This document shows positions 8,385-18,202 of a DNA stretch of 64,000 bases, one piece after another (the first letter of the stretch is position 1; the number at the start of each line of letters is the position of its first letter). Both the position numbers and the translations under genes were made by a program. The notes beneath the pieces were generated by a model. That model did not search any database. It saw only the letters and a program-made list of their open reading frames with translations, and had not been told where the DNA came from. This DNA comes from Arthrobacter sp. StoSoilB19. Its GTDB lineage: Bacteria; Actinomycetota; Actinomycetes; Actinomycetales; Micrococcaceae. The stretch lies in contig NZ_AP024650.1 of assembly GCF_019977275.1 (NCBI RefSeq), positions 2,852,001 to 2,916,000 on the forward strand. Direction: 5' to 3'.

Positions 8385-9173
8385 ATGGTTAAGCAGTCCA
8401 TTTTCGGCCGGATCGCGCAGCTGGCAAAGGCCAATATCAACTCCTTGCTGGACAACGCCGAGGATCCGCAGCGGATGCTGGACCAGATGGTCCGCGACTA
8501 CACCAACAACATCGCCGAAGCCGAGTCCGCCGTGGCGCAAACCATCGGCAACCTCCGCATGCTGGAAGACGACTACAACGAAGACGTCAAGAACGCCCGC
8601 GACTGGGGGAACAAGGCACTGGCCGCCTCCCGCAAGGCTGACGAGTTCCGCGCCGCCGGCGACGTCGCCGACGCCGAGAAGTTCGACAACCTGGCAAAGG
8701 TCGCCCTGCAGCGGCAGATGGCGGCCGAGAACGAAGCCAAGGGCGCAGAGCCGAGCATCGCCTCCCAGCGCGAGGTGGTGGACAAGCTGAAGACCGGCCT
8801 GGACCAGATGAAGAACAAGCTCAACCAGCTGACCAGCAAGCGCAACGAACTGGTGGCCAGGTCCAAGACGGCAGAGGCGCAGTCCCAGGTGCACGATGCC
8901 ATCAAGAGCATCGACATCATGGACCCCACCAGCGAAGTGGGACGCTTCGAAGAAAAGATCCGCCGCGAAGAGGCCAGGGTCCGCGGCCAGGAGGAACTGG
9001 CAGCGTCCAGCCTGGATGCCCAGTTCAACCAGCTGGAGGACCTTGGCGAGCAGACGGAGATCGAGGCCCGGCTGGCCGCTTTGAAGGCCGGCGGCGCCAA
9101 ACCTGCCCTCGGCGCCGCCAACGCCGCGGAGTCCGAGGCAACCGTGGAGGAAGCGGACTTCGACAAGCTCTAA
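8385..9173 (+). CDS. pspA: PspA/IM30 (ESCRT-III-like) membrane-maintenance protein
   Basis: Phage-shock protein A homologue of 262 aa, predicted almost entirely alpha-helical. The family N-terminus is clear (SIFGRIAQLAKANINSLLDN), with the IM30 pattern AEDPQRMLDQMVRDYTNNI. PspA/Vipp1 proteins oligomerise on the inner face of the cytoplasmic membrane and limit proton leakage under envelope stress. The start ATG at 8385 has GAAAGG upstream. It follows the TPM gene in the same direction with no visible terminator between them, which suggests joint expression. The C-terminal 25 residues are Ala/Glu-rich and poorly conserved in the family. Confidence 0.92.
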   Translation: MVKQSIFGRIAQLAKANINSLLDNAEDPQRMLDQMVRDYTNNIAEAESAVAQTIGNLRMLEDDYNEDVKNARDWGNKALAASRKADEFRAAGDVADAEKFDNLAKVALQRQMAAENEAKGAEPSIASQREVVDKLKTGLDQMKNKLNQLTSKRNELVARSKTAEAQSQVHDAIKSIDIMDPTSEVGRFEEKIRREEARVRGQEELAASSLDAQFNQLEDLGEQTEIEARLAALKAGGAKPALGAANAAESEATVEEADFDKL

Positions 9174-9252
9174 GGCCAGCCAGCACCACACAGTCGAAAC
9201 CAGGCGGTGGCCGGGACCCCGTGGTCCCGGCCACCGGCATGTCCGCAGTGTG

Positions 9253-9258
9253 TAGCGT
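9253..9258 (+). promoter_or_regulatory. -10 box (TAGCGT) for leaderless photolyase transcript
   Basis: TAGCGT ends 6 nt before the phr ATG, which would place +1 at or within a base of the start codon. No convincing -35 box is seen. Confidence 0.45.
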
Positions 9259-9264
9259 GGAGCC

Positions 9265-10689
9265 ATGACCTCCTCTGAAGAGACCGCCCTGGTCTGGCTG
9301 CGCGATGACCTTCGCCTGGATGACAACCCCGCCCTCAACTCCGCCGCCGCGCTGGGCCTGCCGGTGACAGTGGTGTACGTCCTGGATGAAGAATCTGCGG
9401 GCATCCGGCCGCTGGGCGGTGCAACCCGGTGGTGGCTGCACCACTCACTGGCACGATTGGCTTCCTCCCTCGAGGCCCGCGGCTCGCGGCTGCTCCTTCG
9501 CCGGGGGCCGGCCGGGCGGGTGATTAAGGAAGTGGCTGTGCACGCCGGAGCAACGCACTTGTTCTGGAACCGGCGGTACGGTCAACCCGAGCGCAGCATC
9601 GACGCCGCGGTCAAGGAGTGGGCCGGGGAGAACGGCCTGGAGGCGTCAAGCTTCCAGGCAAACCTCCTGTTCGAGCCCTGGACGGTCAAGACAGGCTCCG
9701 GCGGCCCCTACAAGGTGTTCACTCCTTTCTGGCGGGCATGCCTTGCCGGCCAGGAGGTCCGGGACCCCCAGGAGCCTCCGGCCCGGATCCCGGGACCCCC
9801 TCAGGGCGGCCGTCTCCAGGCCGGCGACGAGCTCGACAGCTGGCGGCTGCTCCCCTCCTCCCCCGACTGGAGCGGCGGCCTCTCCGCCACCTGGACTCCC
9901 GGCGAGGAAGGCGCGCGCCACCGGCTGGCGGACTTCCTGGACGGCCCTGCCGAGGAATATGGAACCGGACGGAACCTGCCCGGCATCGAGGGAACCAGCC
10001 GTCTGTCACCCCACCTGCGTTTCGGCGAAGTCAGCCCGTTCCGGGTGTGGCGTGAGATCCGCCAACGTTTCCCGCATAAGGTGCCGGCCGACGTCGGAAT
10101 TTTCCGCTCGGAGCTTGGCTGGCGGGAATTCTGCTGGCAGCTGCTGTACAACAACCCGGACCTGGCCACCCGCAACTACCGGCCCGAATTCGACCGGTTC
10201 GCCTGGCAGCAGCCGGGCAGGAGTGAGCTCGCGGCCTGGCAGCAGGGACGCACGGGCTACCCCCTGGTGGACGCCGGGATGCGGCAGCTCTGGCAGACCG
10301 GCTGGATGCACAACCGGGTGCGGATGGCCGCGGCCTCGTTCCTGGTGAAGAATCTGCTGGCCGACTGGCGGATTGGAGAGCAATGGTTCTGGGACACGCT
10401 GGTGGACGCCGACGCCGCCAGCAATCCGGCCAACTGGCAGTGGGTGGCCGGTTCCGGCGCGGACGCGTCGCCGTACTACCGGATCTTCAATCCCGTCACC
10501 CAAAGCAGGAAATTCGACGCCGGCGGCCGGTACCTGCGCGAGTTCGTTCCGGAGCTCGCTGACCTGGACAACAAGTCCATCCACGAGCCCTGGAAGACCG
10601 GGGTCCCGGACTACCCGGAACCCCTTGTGGAGCTTCCTCAGTCCCGGGAACGGGCGCTGGCTGCCTACCAGCAGCTCAAGGACGGCTGA
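9265..10689 (+). CDS. phr: Deoxyribodipyrimidine photo-lyase (class I photolyase/cryptochrome family)
   Basis: Light-dependent repair enzyme of 474 aa that splits UV-induced pyrimidine dimers using reduced FAD. The N-terminal antenna-type Rossmann domain begins ALVWLRDDLRLDDNPAL. The C-terminal FAD domain carries SRLSPHLRFGEVSPFRVW, MHNRVRMAAASFLVKNLL, and the conserved DADAASNPANWQWVAGSG and ASPYYRIFNP blocks. Length is normal. The ATG at 9265 fits a leaderless transcript from TAGCGT. CPD rather than 6-4 specificity is inferred from the FAD-domain blocks. It stands alone and converges on the cytochrome b gene. Confidence 0.93.
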   Translation: MTSSEETALVWLRDDLRLDDNPALNSAAALGLPVTVVYVLDEESAGIRPLGGATRWWLHHSLARLASSLEARGSRLLLRRGPAGRVIKEVAVHAGATHLFWNRRYGQPERSIDAAVKEWAGENGLEASSFQANLLFEPWTVKTGSGGPYKVFTPFWRACLAGQEVRDPQEPPARIPGPPQGGRLQAGDELDSWRLLPSSPDWSGGLSATWTPGEEGARHRLADFLDGPAEEYGTGRNLPGIEGTSRLSPHLRFGEVSPFRVWREIRQRFPHKVPADVGIFRSELGWREFCWQLLYNNPDLATRNYRPEFDRFAWQQPGRSELAAWQQGRTGYPLVDAGMRQLWQTGWMHNRVRMAAASFLVKNLLADWRIGEQWFWDTLVDADAASNPANWQWVAGSGADASPYYRIFNPVTQSRKFDAGGRYLREFVPELADLDNKSIHEPWKTGVPDYPEPLVELPQSRERALAAYQQLKDG

Positions 10690-10719
10690 GCCGCCCCGGC
10701 TGTGGGGTGCCGGGTGGCC

Positions 10720-11652
10720 TTAGCGGCTGACCTTGCCCATGAGGGAGGCGATGGGCCGCAGGAAGACCGGGCGGGCCAGGAACCACGCGGCCGCCATGAC
10801 GGCCACGGAGGCCAGGAACACCCAGAAGCCGAACCAGCCGTCGTCGTCCCGGACCCCGTACATGTGGTTCAGGTTCCGCAGTGCACCCGTGGTGAGCACC
10901 AGGAAGACGTGGACCACGATGAAGGCCACGAAGTAGATCATCACCGGGAAGTGGACGGCGCGGGCCCATTCGATCGGGTAGGCCTTGTTCAGGCCGGCAG
11001 CCTTCTTTGGCCAGGCGGAGGACATCCGCAGGCCCGTGATGAACGCCAGCGGAGCGGCGAGGAAGACCGTCACGAAGTAAGCCAGGAGCTGCAGCGCGTT
11101 GTAGTTGATCCAGCCGTCTTCCGTGGGCCAGTCCAGCGAGGCGTATTGCAGCGCGGCCGACAGGGCGTTGGGGATGACGTCCCAGCTGGTGGGGACGATG
11201 CGCATCCATTGCCCGGTGGCGAACAGCAGCACGGCAAAGACGAGCCCGTTCAGGATCCACAGGGCGTCCAGCGTCAGGTGGAACCACAGTTCAAGGCTGA
11301 TCTTGGTGGGCGCGTTCCTGGTGCGGATCAGGCCCTTGTTGTTCCGGGTCCAGTGCCCGCTGGGCCGTGTGGTGGTCCGCACCTGCCATCCGGTGCGGAT
11401 GATCAGGAGCAGGAAGAAGGCGTTGAGGAAGTGCTGCCAGGCGAGCCACGCGGGGAATCCCTCCGGGGCGCCGGCCGGCAGTGCCGACTGGCCCGGGTAG
11501 TCGGTGACAAAGGACGCGACGGCGGGCAGTCCCACGACCAGCCTGGCCGCCAGAACCACCAGGACCAGCGCCACGAGGACAGCAGGAACCGCCCAGTAGA
11601 GCCGGGACCGCTTACCCGTCGCGGCGCCGGGTTTCTTCGTGGGTGTGGCCAT
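10720..11652 (-). CDS. Cytochrome b/b6-domain membrane protein
   Basis: Integral membrane protein of 310 aa with about six hydrophobic segments. Histidines sit inside several of them (WLAWQHFLNAFFLLLI, LWFHLTLDALWILNG, and a pair in RAVHFPVMIYFVAFIVVHVF), the pattern of bis-His heme b ligation in cytochrome b561/b6 anchors. Such proteins often hand quinol electrons to a periplasmic partner, for example a molybdopterin oxidoreductase; no such partner is adjacent, so its role is open. The ATG at 11652 follows a GAGAGG-like ribosome site. It converges on phr with only 30 nt between the stops. Confidence 0.75.
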   Translation of the reverse strand: MATPTKKPGAATGKRSRLYWAVPAVLVALVLVVLAARLVVGLPAVASFVTDYPGQSALPAGAPEGFPAWLAWQHFLNAFFLLLIIRTGWQVRTTTRPSGHWTRNNKGLIRTRNAPTKISLELWFHLTLDALWILNGLVFAVLLFATGQWMRIVPTSWDVIPNALSAALQYASLDWPTEDGWINYNALQLLAYFVTVFLAAPLAFITGLRMSSAWPKKAAGLNKAYPIEWARAVHFPVMIYFVAFIVVHVFLVLTTGALRNLNHMYGVRDDDGWFGFWVFLASVAVMAAAWFLARPVFLRPIASLMGKVSR

Positions 11653-11752
11653 CGAACAACATACCTCTCAAGAATGACTGGGGCAGCCCGCAGATCGCGG
11701 GACCCTTCGAAAGAGAATACTAGGAACTGTGCGCATCCAAGGAAAAGAAAGA

Positions 11753-11780
11753 CCCCGGCCGGCGTAACTGCCGGTCGGGG
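11753..11780 (-). terminator. Terminator of the distal initiator-tRNA gene
   Basis: An 11-bp stem (CCCCGGCCGGC / GCCGGTCGGGG, one G-U wobble) with loop GTAACT, followed on the minus strand by a T-rich stretch (TCTTTCTTTT). It lies 10 nt beyond the tRNA end. Confidence 0.75.
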
Positions 11781-11790
11781 CCTTCATAAG

Positions 11791-11864
11791 TTGCGGGGAC
11801 AGGATTTGAACCTGTGACCTCTGGGTTATGAGCCCAGCGAGCTACCGAACTGCTCCACCCCGCG
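11791..11864 (-). tRNA. Initiator tRNA-fMet (CAT), copy 1
   Basis: A 74-nt cloverleaf on the minus strand with anticodon CAT. The initiator marks are present: C1-A72 is unpaired at the acceptor end (CGCGGGG against CCCCGCA), and three G-C pairs form the anticodon stem (GGG CTCATAA CCC). The T-loop TTCAAAT is normal. The 3' CCA is not encoded. It is identical to copy 2, 146 nt away. Confidence 0.95.
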
Positions 11865-11973
11865 TCGCTTGATCAACACTACCCTACTTTCACGGCCGGC
11901 CTGACCACACGTCCACCAGGCCCCCTTGGGGTTCGACGACGGTCCCGGCGGCCCCAGCGGAGAAAGCAAAAGA

Positions 11974-11999
11974 CCCGGACATTGTTTCCAATGTCCGGG
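11974..11999 (-). terminator. Terminator of the proximal initiator-tRNA gene
   Basis: A 10-bp stem CCCGGACATT / AATGTCCGGG around a 6-nt loop, followed on the minus strand by TCTTTTGCTTT. It lies between the two tRNA genes, so each copy is probably its own transcription unit. Confidence 0.75.
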
Positions 12000-12010
12000 C
12001 CTTTCCTCAG

Positions 12011-12084
12011 TTGCGGGGACAGGATTTGAACCTGTGACCTCTGGGTTATGAGCCCAGCGAGCTACCGAACTGCTCCACCCCGCG
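12011..12084 (-). tRNA. Initiator tRNA-fMet (CAT), copy 2
   Basis: Same 74-nt sequence as the copy at 11791-11864, including the C1-A72 mismatch, the GGG/CCC anticodon stem and the absence of an encoded CCA. Its own hairpin terminator follows 11 nt downstream. Confidence 0.95.
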
Positions 12085-12151
12085 TCGCAAGAACTACTTT
12101 ACCGGGAGGTGAACCGCAGGCCAAATCGAAGCGGCGTGACGTCCGTTACGC

Positions 12152-12193
12152 CGGCCCGGCACCTTGCCCCCATGGGGCTCGGATGCCGGGCCG
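12152..12193 (-). terminator. Hairpin terminator after the UPF0182 gene
   Basis: Stem CGGCCCGGCA / TGCCGGGCCG with an inner GCCCC/GGGGC stem, 28 nt beyond the UPF0182 stop. It has no strong T tract. Confidence 0.5.
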
Positions 12194-12221
12194 CCGCCGT
12201 CGTGCTGCTGTGCCCGTCCTG

Positions 12222-15221
12222 CTACCGGCCCGCTGACGGGGACGGCGTTGCCGAGGGTGAGCTGGAAGCAGCGGGGGCCGGGCTTGCCTCCGGAGCGGTG
12301 ACCGGGATCTTGGCCTCGGCGTCCATCGCCTTCTTCAGCGCGGCCGCCACCTTCTTCTGCGCCTCGCCATAGGCAGCGAAGTCGCCTGCCGCCAGTGCCG
12401 ACTGGCCGGACTGGATGGCCGCATTCGCCTCGTCCAGGGCCGCCTTCAACTGGGCCTTCGCGTCCGCTGCGGCCGGTGTCGCAGGCGCTGCCGGGCCGGC
12501 CGGCACCTGGCCGTTGTTGGCGGAGTCACCCGCTGCTGCACCGGAGTCACCACCGAATAGCTGCTTGAGGGCCGCGTCAAGCGTTGGCGCGAAGCCCACC
12601 TTGTCCCCGAAGGCCACCAGCACGCGTTGCAGGGTGGGGTAGGACGTCTCACCGGTGGACTTGAGGTAGACAGGCTGGACGTAAAGGATGCCGCCGCCGA
12701 CGGGCAGGGTGAGCAGGTTGCCGTTCAGCACGTCCGACGCACCCTGCCGCAGCAGGTTCAGTGCCTGCGAAACAGTGGGATCGGAGTTGAACTTGTTCTG
12801 CGCCTGGCCCGGGCCGGGCACCTGCGTTTCCGGCGGGATCTGCAGCAGCCGGAGCTTGCCGTAGCCGTCCGCCTTCACACCGGCCTGGTTCCCGGCATCC
12901 GAGTCAGCGGCGAGGAACCCGTACAGGACGTTGCGGGCATTGCCGTTGACGATCTGCGGGATGAACGAGGACGTCAGCTGGAACGCAGGCTTCTGCTGGT
13001 CCGGCATCTGCAGCGACATGTAGAACGGCGGCTGCTTCACGTCCGTATCCACCGTGGGATCGGCAGGTACGCTCCATGCGTCGTTGTTCTTGTAGAAGCT
13101 GGTGGGATCCGTCACGTGGTACTGCCCCAGCAGCTCACGCTGGACCTTGAAGAGGTCCTCCGGGTAGCGGACGTGGCTCATCACCGCGCCGGACATCTCC
13201 GAGTACGGCTTCAGGGATGAGGGGAAGACCTTCTGCCAGGCCTTGAGGACCGGGTCCGTGTCGTCCCAGGCATAGAGGGTGACCGAGCCGTCGTAGGCAT
13301 CCACAGTGGCCTTGACCGAGTTGCGGATGTAGTTCACCGTGCTGTTGGGCAGGGCCACGGCGCGGCCGGAGCTGGTCTGCGAATCAGTGGTGGCATCCGA
13401 GAGCTGCTTCTGCTGCGAGTACGGGTAGTACTGGCTGGTGGTGTAGCCGTCCACGATCCATTTGACCCGGCCGTCCACCACGGCCGGGTAAGCGCCGCCG
13501 TCAACGGTCAGGTAGGGTGCCACCTTCTGGACACGCTCGCGGGGGCTGCGGTCATACAGGATCTGCGACGCCGGGTTCACGCCGTCCGATAGCAGCAGGT
13601 CCGAGGACTGGAACTTGATGGCGTAAAGGATCTTGTTGAAGAAGGATCCAACATTGGGCCCGCCGTTCCCCTTGAACGTGTACTGGGTTTCGCCCTCCCC
13701 TTCCTTGCCGGAAGGGCGGTCCTGCTCGCGCGGGGTGGCGCCGTCGGGTGCGCCGACGATCGAGTATTCGGGCGAGGACTCGCCGAAGTAGATCCGCGGC
13801 TCGTAGGTTGTATCGTTGCCCAACACGCCGGTGGACGGAATGCCGGACTGGAGGAATTCAGGCTTGCCGTCAACCGTGAACTTGTTGCCCTTGGCCGCCA
13901 CAACCCCATAGCCGTGGGTGTACACCACATGCTGGTTCAGCCAGCCCTGCTGGTTGGTTGCCACGTTCGTGGGATTCAGTTCCCGCACGGCGATCACGGT
14001 GTCCTGGATCTTGCCGTCCACCTCGTAGCGGTCCACATTGAGGGCCTTGGGGAACTGGTAGTACGGGCGGTACTGCTCCAGCTGAGCAAACGCGTCCGAA
14101 ATCAGGTTCGGGTCCAGGAGGCGGATGTTGGCAGTGGTCTGGGCGTCCGGCGCCAACGCGCCGGTACTGGCCGTGTTGGTGGCGTCGTACCGGGTTTCCT
14201 GGATGCCGTCCAGGCCGTAGGCCTTGCGTGTGTTCTCGATGTTGCGCTGGATGTACTTGCTTTCCAGCGTCTGCTCGGACGGGCGGACCTGGAACTGCTG
14301 GATCACCCAGGGATAGACGCCCCCGGCCAGGATGGAGGTGATGATCAGCATGGCGGTACCGATCACCGGAAGGCGCCAGCGGCCAATCACGGCGGCCACG
14401 ATGAACAGGATGGCCACCAGCACGGCAGCCACGGCGAGGATGGCCTTGGTGGGGATGACGGCGTTGACATCCGTGTAGAGGGCGCCGGCCCAGCGGCCGC
14501 CGTTGCTCTGGACGGAAGAGTAGCGGTCGAGCCAGAAGTTGACGCCGAGGAGCACCAGGAAGGCGGCGCCGGTCACGGCGATGTGGATCTGTGCCGCGCG
14601 GCTGGTGAACACGCCGCGCTCCATCAGCCGGATGCTGCCGTACAGGTAGTGCGTGAGGATGCCGGCGATGCCCGCAATCACCACCACGCTGATCAGGAAC
14701 CCGGTCACAAAACCGAGGAACGGCAGGGTCATCAGGTAGAAGCTGATGTCCATGTTGAACTGCGGATCGGCCTCGCCGAAGCCAACCTGGTTGAAGAACA
14801 GCAGGACCTTCTGCCACTGGCTCGCCGCAGCGCTGCCCGCAAACAGGCCGAAGAGGACCGGCAGGCCCACCATGACGATGCGCCGGACCGGCTCCAGCTG
14901 CGCCTGGTACCGGTTGAGGTTGTCCCTGATTTCGGAGTCCGGCGCGTAGACCGGCCGGGCGTTGTAGGCAATGCGGATCGAAAAGAAGACAGCCGCGAAC
15001 ATGATGGCGAAGCCGGCCACGAAGGTGGCGATCTTGGCGAGGTTCTCGGTGACGAAGACTTCGATGAAGCCCAGTTGCCGGTACCAGAGGACGTCGGTCC
15101 AGACGTTGGCGAAGAAAATGAAGCCCACTACCACCAGGGCGACAATAATCAGGGTGGGCGTCAGCACGCCGCGTCGTGAAGGGGGCCTGCCGGTGGACAT
15201 GGTGCTGGCGGGACGGGACAA
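12222..15221 (-). CDS. UPF0182 family large membrane protein
   Basis: Protein of 999 aa with about seven N-terminal transmembrane helices in the first 350 residues (for example [19 protein letters not shown] and [15 protein letters not shown]). A long extracytoplasmic domain of about 550 residues follows, then an Ala/Pro-rich tail (residues 900-999) with coiled-coil-like [23 protein letters not shown]0182 is conserved in actinobacteria and has no assigned reaction. TTG at 15221 has GAGG 8 nt upstream and is preferred; ATG at 15200 and an extended frame to 15317 are alternatives. It follows the PDZ-Lon gene in the same direction after 141 nt, an order also known in mycobacteria. Confidence 0.88.
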   Translation of the reverse strand: MSRPASTMSTGRPPSRRGVLTPTLIIVALVVVGFIFFANVWTDVLWYRQLGFIEVFVTENLAKIATFVAGFAIMFAAVFFSIRIAYNARPVYAPDSEIRDNLNRYQAQLEPVRRIVMVGLPVLFGLFAGSAAASQWQKVLLFFNQVGFGEADPQFNMDISFYLMTLPFLGFVTGFLISVVVIAGIAGILTHYLYGSIRLMERGVFTSRAAQIHIAVTGAAFLVLLGVNFWLDRYSSVQSNGGRWAGALYTDVNAVIPTKAILAVAAVLVAILFIVAAVIGRWRLPVIGTAMLIITSILAGGVYPWVIQQFQVRPSEQTLESKYIQRNIENTRKAYGLDGIQETRYDATNTASTGALAPDAQTTANIRLLDPNLISDAFAQLEQYRPYYQFPKALNVDRYEVDGKIQDTVIAVRELNPTNVATNQQGWLNQHVVYTHGYGVVAAKGNKFTVDGKPEFLQSGIPSTGVLGNDTTYEPRIYFGESSPEYSIVGAPDGATPREQDRPSGKEGEGETQYTFKGNGGPNVGSFFNKILYAIKFQSSDLLLSDGVNPASQILYDRSPRERVQKVAPYLTVDGGAYPAVVDGRVKWIVDGYTTSQYYPYSQQKQLSDATTDSQTSSGRAVALPNSTVNYIRNSVKATVDAYDGSVTLYAWDDTDPVLKAWQKVFPSSLKPYSEMSGAVMSHVRYPEDLFKVQRELLGQYHVTDPTSFYKNNDAWSVPADPTVDTDVKQPPFYMSLQMPDQQKPAFQLTSSFIPQIVNGNARNVLYGFLAADSDAGNQAGVKADGYGKLRLLQIPPETQVPGPGQAQNKFNSDPTVSQALNLLRQGASDVLNGNLLTLPVGGGILYVQPVYLKSTGETSYPTLQRVLVAFGDKVGFAPTLDAALKQLFGGDSGAAAGDSANNGQVPAGPAAPATPAAADAKAQLKAALDEANAAIQSGQSALAAGDFAAYGEAQKKVAAALKKAMDAEAKIPVTAPEASPAPAASSSPSATPSPSAGR

Positions 15222-15362
15222 ACTGGGTACCTCATAGCTGGTCGTCGAAATATTCGAAGCGTGCGAGCGACGTACGGTACCGGTCAAACGGCTGGTTTCG
15301 TCCGTCAACTGTGCCACGAGTGGCGGTAAAGCTTAGTTCCTGTGAGTCTAGTTGCGCCCAGT

Positions 15363-16577
15363 CTATTTGCTGGAGCAGGCCGGGAGCGCGGATGTGTCCT
15401 GGCCGCTTCCGGCCAGTTCCACGGCATGCCGGGCTTCCGAGAGGTTTTCCACGCGGACCACCTGGAGGCCGTCGGGAACGTGGCCGGCCACTTCGTTGCA
15501 GTTGCCGGCGGGCGCCAGGAAAAGGGTGGCACCGGACGAACGCGCACCCCGCATCTTTTGCCCGATGCCGCCGATGGGTCCCACCTTGCCGTCAGGCGAG
15601 ATGGTGCCGGTACCCGCGATATGTTTTCCGCCGGTGAGGTCCCCCGGCGTAACCGTATCGATGATGCCCAGCGAGAACATGAGCCCGGCACTGGGCCCGC
15701 CCACCTTGTCCAGGGAGATCTGGACCTGGAAGGGGAAGCTGAAGAGGTACTTCAACATGACACCGAGGATGAAACGGCCCTGGCCGTTGTCCTTGGGCGT
15801 GACCTGGACGGTGACGGGCTGGCCGGCGCGTTCCACCGTTACCGATACCGGGGCACCCTTGCCCGAGGCCAGCTCATCCTGGATCACACTGAGGGCGGTG
15901 ATGTCCCTGCCGTTAATGGATTTGAGGATGTCCCCTTGCTGGATCCTGCCGGCGGACGCGGAATCCTTGGACAGGTCCGCGGCCTGGAGCTGTTGGCTGA
16001 AGGGAATCCCGAGTTCATTCAGGGCGGAGGCCACCGCGTTCTCCTGGGACGTGGCCATGGCCACCGCACTCTGTTCCTGGGCCTCTTCCTTCGTTGTGCC
16101 CGTGGGATAGATCAGCTCCACCGGGTACACGGCTTTGGAGTTGTCCAGCCATGCCGAGAATGCGTCGAGGATGCTGACCGGGCCATTGGGGCCGCCGTCA
16201 ACGTACACGGTGGTCAGGTCGAGGCTCCCGGCAGCCGGATACGTTTCGCGGCCGCTGACGTTGATGACCGGATGTCCCTGGCTCTCCCCCAGCGTGTTGT
16301 AGGTGGGCCCGGGCGATTCAATGACATACGGCACCGGAAGCGTACCCACGGCAATTCCCAGCCCCAACGCCGCCAGCCCGGCAACCATCATGGTGGAAAG
16401 CCGCCTGCCCGTGCCGCCGCCGTCGGACGCGCCGGGGCCGCTGCGTTCAACTGCCTGGCCGCCACCGGCCCCGGAGCCTTCGGGCGGGCTGCCGGCACCA
16501 AACGGACCGGGCTTGGAGAAAGGGGGAAGATCGGGAACGTGGTCCTCTGAAGGGTGGCCGCCACGGGTTGTAGTCAC
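15363..16577 (-). CDS. YlbL-like secreted PDZ-domain/Lon (S16) serine protease
   Basis: Protein of 404 aa with an N-terminal membrane anchor (MMVAGLAALGLGIAVGTLP) after a Gly/Pro-rich cytoplasmic stub of about 60 residues. A central PDZ domain follows (LQAADLSKDSASAGRIQQGD). The C-terminal Lon-type proteolytic domain has the nucleophile Ser in GGPSAGLMFSLGI and the dyad Lys in GIGQKMRGARSSGA. It lacks an ATPase, as expected for the ATP-independent YlbL branch. The start is GTG at 16577; the hexamer TACTGT ends 7 nt before it (16585-16590), which suggests a leaderless message. The substrate is unknown. Confidence 0.88.
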   Translation of the reverse strand: MTTTRGGHPSEDHVPDLPPFSKPGPFGAGSPPEGSGAGGGQAVERSGPGASDGGGTGRRLSTMMVAGLAALGLGIAVGTLPVPYVIESPGPTYNTLGESQGHPVINVSGRETYPAAGSLDLTTVYVDGGPNGPVSILDAFSAWLDNSKAVYPVELIYPTGTTKEEAQEQSAVAMATSQENAVASALNELGIPFSQQLQAADLSKDSASAGRIQQGDILKSINGRDITALSVIQDELASGKGAPVSVTVERAGQPVTVQVTPKDNGQGRFILGVMLKYLFSFPFQVQISLDKVGGPSAGLMFSLGIIDTVTPGDLTGGKHIAGTGTISPDGKVGPIGGIGQKMRGARSSGATLFLAPAGNCNEVAGHVPDGLQVVRVENLSEARHAVELAGSGQDTSALPACSSK

Positions 16578-16584
16578 CCCACCA

Positions 16585-16590
16585 ACAGTA
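16585..16590 (-). promoter_or_regulatory. -10 box (TACTGT) for the PDZ-Lon protease gene
   Basis: On the minus strand TACTGT ends 7 nt before the GTG start, compatible with leaderless transcription. The opposite face of this interval lies upstream of the divergent DUF2342 gene. Confidence 0.4.
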
Positions 16591-16713
16591 CGCGGTGGTG
16601 GTGCGACGGGGCGCTTTGCCTAGAGCGAACGACGGCGGCGGGCGGCAGACAGCCGACCCCCACCGGGGTACCGTGAAGGTTGATCAACAGTCACACCATC
16701 GATCGGCGGGACC

Positions 16714-18138
16714 ATGACCTCCAACCCACTCAATCCGTCCAACGGCGACGACACCCCCAAGGATCCGTTGACCGAAATGCTGCAGAACCTAATGGGCGGC
16801 AAGGGGATGGAAAACTTCGATCCCGCCGAGCTGGCCAAGGCGGCCGGCCTGCCGGACGACCCCAACCTGCTGGCCCAGATGTTCTCCCAGGTTCAGGCGA
16901 TGATGAGCGCACCGTCCGAAGGGCCCGTCAACTGGACACTGGCCCACGACAATGCCCGGCGGGTTGCGGCCGGCAGCGCGGACCCGTCCGTCACAGCCCA
17001 GCAGTCCCGGGAGGTGGATGAAGCCCTCCGCCTCGCCGAGATGTGGCTGGACCCCGTCACCGACCTGCCCGCCACCGGTCTGATCGGCAAGGCATGGTCC
17101 CGCGCGGAATGGGTGGAGGCCACCCTGGGCACCTGGAAGCGGCTGACAGAACCCGTGGCCAACAGCATCGCCAATGCGCTCTCCTCCGCCATGACGGAGC
17201 AGATGCCCGAGGAAATGAAGTCCATGATGGGCGGCGCCTCCTCGATGCTGCAGAACATGGGCGGCGCCATCTTCGGTATGCAGCTGGGGCAGGCCATCGG
17301 CGCCCTGTCCAAGGACGTGGTGAGCTCCACCGACATCGGCGTCCCGCTGGCCGACCTTGAGATGGCACTCCTGCCGGCCAATGTCGCCGCGTTCGGCGAG
17401 GGCCTGTCCCTGCCCGGGAACGACATCCGGCTGTTCCTGGCCGTGCGGGAAGCCGCGCACGCCCGGCTGTTCGTACAGGTTCCCTGGCTGCGCGGACACC
17501 TGCTGGGCGCCATCGAGGCATACGCCCGCGGCATCCACATCGACACCTCACGCATCGAGGAACTCGCCCGCGACCTTGACCCCAGCAACCCGGAAGGCAT
17601 CCAGGAGGCCTTGTCGCAGGGCGTGTTCATGCCACAGCGGACTCCCGCCCAGGAACAGGCACTGGAAAAGCTCGAGACCGCGCTGGCCCTTGTGGAGGGC
17701 TGGGTGGATGAACTGACCGCGGCCGCCACGGAGAAGGTCCTGCCGTCCGCCGGGGCACTGCGCGAAACAGTGCGGCGCCGGCGGGCAACGGGCGGTCCCG
17801 CCGAACACGCCTTCGCTTCACTGGTGGGACTCGAGCTGCGTCCGCGCAGGCTGCGGGACGCGGCCACCCTGTGGGCCACGTTGAAGGAGGAACGCGGGAT
17901 CGAGGGCCGTGACGCCATCTGGCACCACCCCGACCTGCTGCCCACGGCCGAGGACCTGGATGATCCGAAGGGTTTCAGCTCCCGCCGCAAGCTTGCCGAG
18001 GCAAGCGACAGCGAGGTGGATGACGCGCTGCAGAAACTGCTGGACGGCGGTTTCGACGACACCTCCGGTGATCAGGGCGGCGCCGGGGACACCGGCAGCA
18101 AGGACGACGACGGCGGAACGGACCAGCCCAAGGGCTGA
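16714..18138 (+). CDS. Zinc-dependent metalloprotease family protein (DUF2342)
   Basis: Protein of 474 aa of the actinobacterial DUF2342 family, sometimes called putative hydrolase or F420-associated. The N-terminus is disordered with PLTEMLQNLMGGKGMENFD. A putative metal-site helix reads REAAHARLFVQVPWLRGHL, followed by a conserved helical segment (DPSNPEGIQEALSQGVFMP). The tail is Asp/Gly-rich. No catalytic activity is established for the family, so metalloprotease is a family label rather than a demonstrated role. It starts with ATG at 16714 and is divergent from the PDZ-Lon gene. A strong hairpin follows. Confidence 0.82.
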   Translation: MTSNPLNPSNGDDTPKDPLTEMLQNLMGGKGMENFDPAELAKAAGLPDDPNLLAQMFSQVQAMMSAPSEGPVNWTLAHDNARRVAAGSADPSVTAQQSREVDEALRLAEMWLDPVTDLPATGLIGKAWSRAEWVEATLGTWKRLTEPVANSIANALSSAMTEQMPEEMKSMMGGASSMLQNMGGAIFGMQLGQAIGALSKDVVSSTDIGVPLADLEMALLPANVAAFGEGLSLPGNDIRLFLAVREAAHARLFVQVPWLRGHLLGAIEAYARGIHIDTSRIEELARDLDPSNPEGIQEALSQGVFMPQRTPAQEQALEKLETALALVEGWVDELTAAATEKVLPSAGALRETVRRRRATGGPAEHAFASLVGLELRPRRLRDAATLWATLKEERGIEGRDAIWHHPDLLPTAEDLDDPKGFSSRRKLAEASDSEVDDALQKLLDGGFDDTSGDQGGAGDTGSKDDDGGTDQPKG

Positions 18139-18145
18139 GACATTG

Positions 18146-18175
18146 CTGGCGGGCCAGGGCTTCCTGGCCCGCCAG
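18146..18175. terminator. Intrinsic terminator between the DUF2342 and M48-like genes
   Basis: Perfect 13-bp stem CTGGCGGGCCAGG / CCTGGCCCGCCAG with a 4-nt loop, followed by ACTTCTTTT on the plus strand. It is 8 nt after the DUF2342 stop and also lies downstream of the converging metallopeptidase gene. Confidence 0.85.
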
Positions 18176-18202
18176 ACTTCTTTTCGCCGGATTTAATGCC
18201 CG

